Shown: piece after piece, positions 57,701 to 64,000 of the stretch
Position numbering within the stretch: position 1 is the first letter of the stretch
Layout: the number at the start of each line of letters is the position of its first letter
From: Actinoplanes sp. L3-i22
Lineage (GTDB): Bacteria > Actinomycetota > Actinomycetes > Mycobacteriales > Micromonosporaceae
Assembly: GCF_019704555.1 (NCBI RefSeq)
Contig: NZ_AP024745.1
Location: 7,758,501 to 7,822,500, forward strand
Length of the DNA: 64,000 bases
Direction: 5' to 3'
Translations under genes and position numbers: made by a program
The notes under the pieces: generated by a model
Databases searched by the model: none
The model's input: only the letters and a program-made list of their open reading frames with translations
What the model was told of the DNA's origin: nothing

Positions 57701-58945
57701 GGCCGGCTGGATCACGTGACGGCGGACGGCCGTACCGTCAATGTCCTGAGCCGTCAGGTGTTGCACCACCTCGACCCGGACCACTCCCAGGTCCTCGAGG
57801 TGAACGCGGACCAGACCGCGGCCCGGGAGGCGGAGCAGGCCCTGGCCGAGAGCGAGGAGCGGCTGCGCGCCCAGTTCGCGAACACCGGCGTCGGGCAGAC
57901 CATCTCGGCCCTGGACGGCGCCCTGATCAGCGCGAACCGGGCGTACGCCGCGATGATCGGCCGGGCCGACGCGGAGCTGGCCGGCCTGCACGACCGGGAC
58001 CTGCTGCACCCGGACGACCTGGTCGCGCACCGGGCGCTGCTGGCCGGGCTGTTCGCCGGCGACAGCGAGTCGTACACGACCGAGGCGCGGATCGCGCACG
58101 CGGACGGCCGCTGGGTGCCGGTCGAGGCGACCATCTCGCTGGTCCGCGACCGGGACGGGAATCCGAAGCTGATCGTCGGCGTGCTCACCGACATCACCGC
58201 CCGCCGCGCCGCCGAGCAGGCCCGGGACGCGGCATCCGCCGTGCTGGCCGAGCGCAACACCGAGCTGGAGGCCGCCAACCAGCTGAAACTCGACATCATC
58301 GGGATGCTCGGCCACGAGATCGGCAACCCCCTGACGTCGATCCGGGGGAACGCGGAGATCCTCGTCGACGACTGGGCGGCGCTGACCGACGAGCGCCGGG
58401 GCCGGGCGATCGACGCGATCGCCCGGCAGGCCGGAAACCTGGACGAGATCGTCCAGGAGGTCCTGGCGATGGTCACCATCGAATCCGGCAAGATCCGGGC
58501 GGACCGGCGGCCGCTGGACGTGCGGGCGGAGATCGGCCGGGCGCTGTGGGCGGCGGACGCCGCCGCGGTGCCGGTGTCCGGGCCGGCCGCGCGGGTGCTC
58601 TGCCACCCCGGCCACCTGCAGCAGATCCTGGTGAACCTGCTGACCAACGCCCGCAAGTACGGCGGCGGCGCCACCGCCGTGCGGGTCGCCGGCACCCCGG
58701 AGCGGGTGGAGATCACGGTCGAGGACAGCGGTCCCGGTGTCCCGGAGGAGTTCCGGGACCGCCTCTTCGAGCGCCTGGCCCGCGCCGACCGGGATGCGAC
58801 CTCGGTCAAGGGCACGGGCCTGGGCCTCTACATCGTCCGCGGGCTGGCGCAGGCCAACCACGGCGACATCCGGCACGAGCCGAACCCGGCGGGCGGCTCG
58901 CGGTTCGTCATTTCGCTGGAATCACCAGGACCTGACCCGGGATGA
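54776..58945 (+). CDS. Multi-PAS/GAF hybrid-less sensor histidine kinase
   Basis: The 1389-aa kinase contains about six PAS-like domains and two GAF-like domains (TIAVQREISAVAADRDALV and TLAVQREVTAAATDRDSTV begin them), then a HisKA with LGHEIGNPLTSIRGN (phosphorylated His near 1180) and an HATPase with NLLTNARKYGGG, EDSGPGVPEEF and GTGLGLYIVRGL. No membrane segment, so it is a cytoplasmic sensor of small molecules or redox state. No response regulator is adjacent (orphan). Start GTG 54776 or ATG 54794. Its 3' end overlaps the convergent peroxidase gene by 38 nt. Confidence 0.9.
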   Translation: MADQGNMSVGFRPGVTGRRLAGQPVELLAHAFDRSPVPKLVLSLTGADQGTFTAVNDAFCDLVGYPRDALLGHSCLMLLDEDGPGPVTALFEAMVRGELSVTAMERVLIRRDGSRVWIVSQNVMVHDDAGHPFLVAEIVESSARPALADSEARFRTLVDSSPIGMAVLNTDGAWVRVNPAVSAMLGYTGAELAALTLGAVTHPDDREACAAMLRGMASGATPAFRQDFRYVGKTGHLLWCHLTVTPLRSASGAPLQLLAQLADVTTEHRTRELLVTAADRLRTTIAVQREISAVAADRDALVQLIADRTLQVLPTGDTAAVRLLDAEAGLLRSAAAVGPPLPDVPVTDSLAGVAITSGAAVRCDDTTDDPRVNPGIARSTGMRSLVMAPLRAPGSGTFGVLVVGSRRPDAFSDGDDQQLTLLADAVGNALRHAEDTAIRQDLLRRTTAAVEALEREQAATLTAMARLERSERQFAEVADNSPIARIVLGVRGEQRGRILLTNPAFCLLFGYTDGQAAGMRFEVLVPGGPSEELERNLDIMAAGERIRGAREIVLQRSDGTPLTVAAHTSVIADEHGPATAVVQLRDVTAERAADEATEREVRRLRATLAVQREVTAAATDRDSTVRVVAARAVDLFPAADGAAVELVEGDQLAYVATAGTLSAFTGTRIPRAGSLSGIALATGAPAHCADTADDPRVNRAMCEQLGIGAMLIAPLYADREVIGVLKVSAAQPYVFGETDEQQLALLADSLSAALRHADDATRNAAALRELEISEQRFRLTFDNSPLGLTLCSLRPADFGRYLQANPAMTAITGWSADELTGMTFADLTHPDDVAGTHEFARRMIDREIDTLTAERRYRHKDGRVIWVSVRVAVVTDEFDRPRYVVNQVEDVTAAREADAELRRTARLFELIPAAVIVRDLDGTIRWWNDGATRLYGWPLAAASGRSAHRLLHTTFPYGGSAPEQEDALRTGGFWNGRLDHVTADGRTVNVLSRQVLHHLDPDHSQVLEVNADQTAAREAEQALAESEERLRAQFANTGVGQTISALDGALISANRAYAAMIGRADAELAGLHDRDLLHPDDLVAHRALLAGLFAGDSESYTTEARIAHADGRWVPVEATISLVRDRDGNPKLIVGVLTDITARRAAEQARDAASAVLAERNTELEAANQLKLDIIGMLGHEIGNPLTSIRGNAEILVDDWAALTDERRGRAIDAIARQAGNLDEIVQEVLAMVTIESGKIRADRRPLDVRAEIGRALWAADAAAVPVSGPAARVLCHPGHLQQILVNLLTNARKYGGGATAVRVAGTPERVEITVEDSGPGVPEEFRDRLFERLARADRDATSVKGTGLGLYIVRGLAQANHGDIRHEPNPAGGSRFVISLESPGPDPG

Positions 58946-60866
58946 TCCGGTCCGGGTTGGACAGGATGGCCCGGTTCAGGTTGAAGATCTCCGGGAACCG
59001 GCTCTCCTTGCCCAGCAGCGCCTTCGCGATGCCGCTGAGCGTGTCGCCCTTCTTCACCGTGTAGAGCCGCGGGATCGTGCCGACCGGCGTCTTCGGCGGC
59101 AGGTGCAGCACCTGGCCGGGGAAGATCAGGTTCGGGTTCTTGATGATGGCCCGGTTCTGCACGAAGATCTGCGGCCACCGGTTGGTGTCGCCGAGCTGCG
59201 CCTTCGCGATGCCGCCGAGGGTGTCCCCCTTCTTCACCGTGTACGTCGTCGGCGCCGGCGGCTGCTGCTGGGGCGGCTGCTGCGGCGCGCCACCGGAGAG
59301 CACCCCGGCGAAGCGCAGCAGGTCGGCCAGCTCGAACGTGCCGGCCGTGGCCGACGCCAGCGACGGCTTCCAGCCCGGCTGCCGCAGGAACGAGTCCTGG
59401 CTGCGGCGGACGAGTCCGATCAGCACCTCGGCGACCAGCGTGCTGCCGACCGGGCCGAGCCGCTCGCCGCCGTGCGCGTGGTTCGCCTCGGCCAGGACGT
59501 AGAACCACAGCGGCGTACGGGACTCGAAGCCCCCGTTCGTCAGCGCGGTCACCTGCTCCGGGCTGCCCGCCGCCGCGATCACCTCGTCCTTGGTCATCAC
59601 CGGCAGGCCGAGCGCCTGCGCCACGGCCTGCCCGGTCGGCAGCCGCAGCCGGTAGCCACGCAGCAGGTTGCGCACCGCCAGGCGGCCCGCGTCCGGCGGC
59701 GTCTCCGGCGATCCGTCCACCTTGCGCAGGGCGAACAGCGCCCGCTCCCCGATCGCGGCGACGTTGGTGTCGAGCTTGCGGGCCTTCATCACGCCGGCAC
59801 TGCCGATGATGTTCTCCCACTCGATGATCCAGTTGTCCGGCAGCCGCTCGAAGGTGCCCAGCTCCCCGCTGAGCGCGGTGAACGTGAAGAGCAGCTCCAG
59901 GCTCGCCTGCCGGCCGCCGGGCCGGGTGTTGAAGTTGACGTTGAAGTCGTACTCGGCGCGCACCATCGTGTGGCCGAGCCGGTAGCCGGCCACCGAGAAC
60001 TCCAGCGGCATCCGCAGCGGCTCGGCCGCCGGGTCGAACCACCGGTTGCCGTGGTCGACGATGTCGTCCACGACGGCCGGCTCGGCGATCCGCTTCAGGA
60101 AGTCGTGCACCACGATGTACTGGTAGTGCTGGCGCAGGATCCGGCCCGCCTCGTTGAACGAGAACCCCTGGTCGACCAGCTTGTTGTGGGCCTTGAGGAA
60201 GGCCACGTGCAGCTGGGCGATGATCAGGTTCTCGTCGTTGCGCGGGTCCCCGGTCAGGGCCGCGCGGTCGTGCTCGATGTCGTCCGAGGTGGGCTCGCGC
60301 GGCAGGTCGTTGTCGTCGCTCTTGCCCGGCGGGCGCCGGAACGGCAGGTTCGGGTTGTTCAGCGAGACGACGTTGCCGAGCAGCATCTTCGACGCGTCCG
60401 CCGGGTTCCGCGGCGCGGGCGCGCCGTAGACGCTGTCCAGGTCCAGCTCACCGGTGCGCAGGTTGCGCAGGGCGTAGCGGATGTCGCTGAGCGACAGCGG
60501 GGTCATACCCGGGTCGAGCAGCTGTTCCATCGTCGCCGAGGCCCCGGACTCCAGGGTGATGTCGTGGTCGACGAACTGCCCGAAGTACGTGTACGCCGCC
60601 GGGATCGGGCTGTCCTGGCCGGCCACGTCGGCGTCGACCATCGTCGCGCCGAGCTTCTTCAGCAGGTCCGGCGTGTTCGCCGCTTCGGGCAGGAGGTTCG
60701 CGTCGTCGTCCTGCAGCGTCGGGAACAGGAAGTCGAAGTGGTGCGATTCGACCGGCTTGGTCACCGCGAAGAGCGACGCCGACCGGGCGCTGAAGCCGGC
60801 GAGTTCGCCGTTCGCCTTGGCCAGTTCTTCGTCGGTGACGATTTTTCCGTGCAGGAGACGCGGCAT
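58908..60866 (-). CDS. Animal-haem-peroxidase-like protein with two C-terminal LysM domains
   Basis: The 652-aa protein has the animal peroxidase pattern: YTYFGQFVDHDITLE with the distal His, VAFLKAHNKLVDQGFSFNEAGRILRQHYQYIVVHDFLKRI, and FSVAGYRLGHTMVRAEYDFN with the proximal His. The C-terminal part has two LysM domains (YTVKKGDTLGGIAKAQLGD and YTVKKGDTLSGIAKALLGK), joined by a Gln/Pro linker. LysM binds peptidoglycan or chitin. There is no signal peptide, an odd combination. ATG 60866 has GGGAAGGGGG upstream. The gene end overlaps the sensor-kinase end. Confidence 0.92.
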   Translation of the reverse strand: MPRLLHGKIVTDEELAKANGELAGFSARSASLFAVTKPVESHHFDFLFPTLQDDDANLLPEAANTPDLLKKLGATMVDADVAGQDSPIPAAYTYFGQFVDHDITLESGASATMEQLLDPGMTPLSLSDIRYALRNLRTGELDLDSVYGAPAPRNPADASKMLLGNVVSLNNPNLPFRRPPGKSDDNDLPREPTSDDIEHDRAALTGDPRNDENLIIAQLHVAFLKAHNKLVDQGFSFNEAGRILRQHYQYIVVHDFLKRIAEPAVVDDIVDHGNRWFDPAAEPLRMPLEFSVAGYRLGHTMVRAEYDFNVNFNTRPGGRQASLELLFTFTALSGELGTFERLPDNWIIEWENIIGSAGVMKARKLDTNVAAIGERALFALRKVDGSPETPPDAGRLAVRNLLRGYRLRLPTGQAVAQALGLPVMTKDEVIAAAGSPEQVTALTNGGFESRTPLWFYVLAEANHAHGGERLGPVGSTLVAEVLIGLVRRSQDSFLRQPGWKPSLASATAGTFELADLLRFAGVLSGGAPQQPPQQQPPAPTTYTVKKGDTLGGIAKAQLGDTNRWPQIFVQNRAIIKNPNLIFPGQVLHLPPKTPVGTIPRLYTVKKGDTLSGIAKALLGKESRFPEIFNLNRAILSNPDRIIPGQVLVIPAK

Positions 60867-61236
60867 GGCCGCCCCCTTCCCCCTCGGAGGTGCATGACCG
60901 ATGCACGAGTGGTGCAACGCCGCACACCATAAGCACGAATTCCAGATACATGGAGTCACCAAATAGACAATTGGCAATGGTCAGACATTCGCGACAAAGA
61001 TCCACCACATCGACGCTCCTGCAACAAACCTGCAAATGAGAATCGTTGACTGGCCTCTTCCGGTGGTGGGAGATTCGGTCACGGCAACACTTTCGTTCCC
61101 CCGTACCGCCGGCATTTCATCCCCAGAAATCAGGCCGCGGCGCAGGTCAGAGCCGCGCCGTCATGCAAACGACTGCAAATAGAGCAGCGCCTGAAGAATG
61201 CCCGGCGGTATCTCTTTCCGACAGGGAGAAAATCGC
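60867..61236. other. 370-bp intergenic region between peroxidase and pectate lyase
   Basis: No gene seen. It contains GTGCATGACCGATGCAC (60889-60905, 6-bp inverted repeat), TTGACT at about 61045 as a possible -35 box, and two CTGCAAAT(G/A)AG copies at about 61029 and 61170. It is more AT-rich than its surroundings and probably carries divergent promoters with a leader for the lyase. Confidence 0.5.
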
Positions 61237-63039
61237 ATGGCACCATCCGTACGCGCGCGCCGGATGCGCCGGCTGGCCGGCGCCTCCGCACTCGCCGCAC
61301 TGGTCATTGCCGGACTCGCCGTAACCGTGGCGACCGCCGAGGCAGCGACCGTGTTCAGCGCGGACTTCGAATCCGGATCGACCAGCGCCTGGTCGAAATC
61401 GGGCGGCACCTGGTCGGTGGTCACCGACGGCACCCAGGTCCTGCAGCAGTCCGACACCACCAGCGAGCGGGCCCGCGAATTCGGCGGCACCGCGTCCTGG
61501 ACCAACTACGCCGTCCAGGCCCGGGTCAAGGCCACCGCGTTCGGCTCGACCAGCGGGGTGGTCGCGCTGACCGCCCGGGCCGCCGGCGCGACCAAGATGT
61601 ACCGGCTGTCGCTGACCGGCGGCAACAAGGTCCAGCTGGAAGCCATGAACGGCAGCGCGATCACGGTCCTGGCGAGCCTCGCCCAGACCATCTCGACCAG
61701 CACGTTCTACACCCTCAAGCTGACCGTCAACGGCACCACGATCAGCGGCTCGGTCAACGGCACGAGCGTCGGCAGCGCGACCGACTCGTCGATCGCGAGC
61801 GGGCGGATCGGGCTGCTCACCGAGTACGCGGCCGGCCGCTTCGACGACGTCGTCGTGGACGACAGCGCGGGCGGCACCGCGACCAGCTCGCCGACCACGG
61901 CGCCCTCGTCGTCCTCGCCCTCCCCCACCCCGTCCACCTCCACCACGCCGACCACCGGCGCCGTCTACGTGTCCCCGAGCGGCACCGACGGCGCGGCCGG
62001 CACCCAGTCCGCGCCGACGACGCTGACCTCGGCGATCACCCGGATCGCGGCCGGCGGGACGATCTACCTGCGCGGCGGGACCTACAACTACGCACAGACC
62101 GTCACCATCGCGGCCGGGAACAACGGTGCTTCGGGCTCGCTCAAGACTCTCTCGGCGTACCCCGGCGAAGTTCCGGTCTTGAATTTCTCGGCCCAGACCG
62201 AGGACTCGGCGAACCGCGGCCTGGCCCTGAACGGCAACTACTGGCGCCTGTACGGCCTGGTCGTCGAACGCGCCGGCGACAACGGGATCTTCGTCGGTGG
62301 CAGCAACAACATCGTCGAACGTACCGTGACCAGGTTCAACCGGGACAGCGGCCTGCAGATCTCGCGGATCGCGTCGGACACGCCGAACGCGCAGTGGCCG
62401 GCGAACAACCTGATCCTCAGCTCCGAGTCGCACGACAACGCGGACTCCGACGGCGAGGACGCGGACGGCTTCGCGGCGAAACTGACCGTCGGCAGCGGCA
62501 ACGTCTTCCGTTACGCGGTGTCACACAACAACATCGACGACGGCTGGGACCTCTACACCAAGACCGACACCGGCGCGATCGGCGTGGTGACGATCGAGGA
62601 CTCGCTCTCCTACGACAACGGCACGCTGACCGACGGCTCGCAGGCCGGCGCCGGCGACCGCAACGGCTACAAGCTGGGCGGCGAGGACATCGCGGTGAAC
62701 CACGTGGTGCGGCGCAGCATCGCCTACCAGAACGGCAAGCACGGTTTCACCTACAACAGCAACCCGGGCTCGCTGACCATCTCGAACAACCTGAGCATCG
62801 ACAACGGCGAACGAAACTTCAACTTCGACGCCGGTACGTCGGTGTTCCGCAACAACACGTCGTGTCGCTTCAGCAGCGGCACGAACGACCGGATCATCGG
62901 TGACTCGGACAGCTCCAACCAGTTCTGGTCCGGCACCAACGGCTCCCGCTGCGCGTCCTACAGCGGCGCCCTGGCCTGGTCCTTCTCCTCCACCGGCACC
63001 CTGGTCGTCACGATCGGCGGCAAGACCGTCTCCCTCTGA
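61237..63039 (+). CDS. Secreted pectate lyase, polysaccharide lyase family 9 type, with N-terminal carbohydrate-binding-like domain
   Basis: The 600-aa exported protein has a signal peptide (basic start, LAALVIAGLAVTVATAEA cleavage region), a beta-sandwich LamG/CBM-like domain (about 45-215), a Ser/Thr/Pro linker, then a right-handed beta-helix pectate-lyase domain. PL9 hallmarks are IYLRGGTYNYAQ, HDNADSDGEDADGFAAKL, NNIDDGWDLYTK and DRNGYKLGGED with NNGERNFNF. It cleaves polygalacturonate outside the cell. Start ATG 61237 has AGGGAGA upstream. No other pectin genes adjacent. Confidence 0.92.
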   Translation: MAPSVRARRMRRLAGASALAALVIAGLAVTVATAEAATVFSADFESGSTSAWSKSGGTWSVVTDGTQVLQQSDTTSERAREFGGTASWTNYAVQARVKATAFGSTSGVVALTARAAGATKMYRLSLTGGNKVQLEAMNGSAITVLASLAQTISTSTFYTLKLTVNGTTISGSVNGTSVGSATDSSIASGRIGLLTEYAAGRFDDVVVDDSAGGTATSSPTTAPSSSSPSPTPSTSTTPTTGAVYVSPSGTDGAAGTQSAPTTLTSAITRIAAGGTIYLRGGTYNYAQTVTIAAGNNGASGSLKTLSAYPGEVPVLNFSAQTEDSANRGLALNGNYWRLYGLVVERAGDNGIFVGGSNNIVERTVTRFNRDSGLQISRIASDTPNAQWPANNLILSSESHDNADSDGEDADGFAAKLTVGSGNVFRYAVSHNNIDDGWDLYTKTDTGAIGVVTIEDSLSYDNGTLTDGSQAGAGDRNGYKLGGEDIAVNHVVRRSIAYQNGKHGFTYNSNPGSLTISNNLSIDNGERNFNFDAGTSVFRNNTSCRFSSGTNDRIIGDSDSSNQFWSGTNGSRCASYSGALAWSFSSTGTLVVTIGGKTVSL

Positions 63040-63050
63040 CCCTCGCGAAC

Positions 63051-63083
63051 CCGGGCCGGCGCGAGTTCAGCGCGCCGGCCCGG
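63051..63083. terminator. Hairpin terminator after the pectate lyase gene
   Basis: CCGGGCCGGCGCG and its exact reverse complement CGCGCCGGCCCGG are separated by a 7-nt loop (AGTTCAG). It lies between convergent genes. No T-run. Confidence 0.85.
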
Positions 63084-63090
63084 CCCGTCG

Positions 63091-63852
63091 TCAGGCCCCG
63101 GCCGTGCCCGCCGGAAGGGCGATGATGTCGGCGGCGGCCGGGACGTCCAGCCCGGGGAACGTCGCGCCGTACTCGGTGAACTCCACCTTCCCGGCGCGCG
63201 GCGCGCCCGGATAGATCAGCACCAGCGGCACGGGCTCGCCGACCGCCGAGACGAGCAGCGTCGCGCCGTATCCGGCCGACGAGCGCAGACCGACCGCCGG
63301 CCGGTCCCCGACCTTCGCCGGTTTCAGCTGCTCGAGGTCGCCCTCCAGAGTGACGAGCTGGTCGCGGGCGAAGGACCGCCCCAGCGCGTCGAAGTAGGTG
63401 AGCCCCGGCGCCGGCTCGATCCACGAGGCGGCGAGCCGCGGTGCCAGCCGGTGCGCCGCAGCCGCGCCGATCACCGGAACCAGCGCCTTCTCCGGCACCT
63501 TGAAGAACGTCCGGCCACCGGACACCAGCACCTGGATCTCGCTCCCGGCGATCGTCATCCGGCCCAGTTGGTTCGCCCCGGAAACCTTGAGGTCGATCGG
63601 GACCGGCGTGCCGTCCCCGAACTTGGAGCCGCCCCGGAAGACTCCGGGCAGCTCGCCGGAGGCGTGGAACGACGTAGCCTCGGCCAGCGACTTCCTCGCC
63701 TGGCTGAGGATCTCGGCCGGGGCCTTGCCGCTGATGCCGTTGTCGGACGTCGAGGAGACCGCGGCCGGCTTGTCGGCCTCCGCGGCGGTGCAGCCGGCGA
63801 GCAGCAGCGAGCCGACGGCCACCGCGACGGCGGCCGATCTGATCATGTTCAC
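63091..63852 (-). CDS. LppX/LprG-type lipoprotein
   Basis: The 253-aa protein has a lipoprotein signal with lipobox LLLAGC and a mature region with SFHASGELPG, MTIAGSEIQVLVSGGRTFFKVP, YFDALGRSF and the C-terminal YPGAPRAGKVEFTEYGATFPGLDVPAAADIIALP. This resembles the mycobacterial LppX/LprAFG family of cell-envelope lipid-binding lipoproteins. GTG 63852 or ATG 63846 start with GGGGGAAA upstream. A second, similar gene begins to its left end at 63923. Confidence 0.85.
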   Translation of the reverse strand: MNMIRSAAVAVAVGSLLLAGCTAAEADKPAAVSSTSDNGISGKAPAEILSQARKSLAEATSFHASGELPGVFRGGSKFGDGTPVPIDLKVSGANQLGRMTIAGSEIQVLVSGGRTFFKVPEKALVPVIGAAAAHRLAPRLAASWIEPAPGLTYFDALGRSFARDQLVTLEGDLEQLKPAKVGDRPAVGLRSSAGYGATLLVSAVGEPVPLVLIYPGAPRAGKVEFTEYGATFPGLDVPAAADIIALPAGTAGA

Positions 63853-63922
63853 GTGTGGTGTTTCCCCCGGTTGCGGTAGATCGAGCGATGGGACTGTATC
63901 GCTCTGCCCCGCCGGCCCGGGA

Positions 63923-64000
63923 TCAGGTGTTCGGCACCACGATGATGTCGCCGCTCGCCGGGCGCATCAGGCCGGTGAAGCCTTCGCCGTACTCGGTGAA
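63923..64000 (-). CDS. 3' end of a second LppX/LprG-type lipoprotein (partial)
   Basis: The last 25 codons and stop are visible. They encode FTEYGEGFTGLMRPASGDIIVVPNT, which aligns with the C-terminus of the preceding lipoprotein (FTEYGATFPGLDVPAAADIIALP). It is therefore a tandem paralogue whose body is outside the window. Confidence 0.8.
   Translation of the reverse strand, partial: FTEYGEGFTGLMRPASGDIIVVPNT

Overview
The window is GC-rich, densely coding DNA from an actinomycete, most likely a Micromonosporaceae relative such as Actinoplanes. This is inferred from third-position GC, an F420-type LLM oxidoreductase, a LAL regulator, DrrAB-type export, many GTG starts and probable leaderless promoters. 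It reads as chromosomal accessory and metabolic DNA. I saw no tRNA, rRNA, insertion sequence, phage module or CRISPR array.

Left edge (1-5.7 kb, minus): the 5' part of a type I polyketide synthase, FAAL-ACP-KS-degenerate AT-KR. It is full of in-frame tandem repeats, including an 80-residue array inside the KR domain, and runs off the window. 5.8-9.3 kb (plus): a small lipoprotein with a strong terminator, then a 140-aa unknown coupled to a DUF4132 protein. 9.4-11.4 kb (minus): a TusA-like protein, a G-tract minisatellite and a SUKH-type protein.

11.4-14.3 kb: sugar-phosphate kinase plus class II aldolase (minus), diverging from a PfkB kinase (plus). 14.3-17.6 kb: a ribbon-helix-helix regulator with its operator inside its own promoter, a DUF4097 protein and a DrrAB-type exporter. 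17.6-18.5 kb (minus): bluB behind a cobalamin riboswitch. 18.6-21 kb: an unknown protein and a secreted TAP-type hydrolase. 21.1-27.4 kb: DeoR regulator diverging from GH4 glycosidase, SIS isomerase and a three-gene ABC sugar importer. A shared 14-mer links these promoters to the 11-14 kb kinase/aldolase divergon, suggesting one (amino)sugar regulon.

27.5-30.3 kb: LLM oxidoreductase diverging from a glycosyltransferase-TetR pair, with two kinds of palindromic operator between them. 30.8-37 kb (minus): a LacI-ABC importer-mannonate dehydratase operon, all genes tightly coupled, with a textbook LacI operator in the promoter. 37-43.1 kb: a LAL regulator diverging from a translationally coupled methyltransferase / unknown 171-aa / cysteine-desulfurase-like trio. 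43.1-50.5 kb: Lrp regulator, SMP-30 lactonase, then a four-gene minus operon (MFS, small protein, STAND NTPase with repeats, SMP-30). 51.3-53.4 kb: MocR regulator plus DHDPS-like lyase. 53.4-58.9 kb: two paralogous membrane proteins and a large PAS/GAF sensor kinase. 58.9-61 kb: a haem peroxidase-LysM fusion. 61.2-64 kb: a secreted family 9 pectate lyase and two tandem lipoproteins, the second cut by the window edge.

Two themes run through the window. Tandem repeats occur both in coding DNA (12-, 24-, 30- and 42-nt units, all multiples of 3) and in intergenic DNA (about 50-62-nt units). Many genes start 6-7 nt after a TANNNT-like -10 box with no ribosome-binding site, the signature of leaderless transcription; in several of these a palindrome sits on the promoter.
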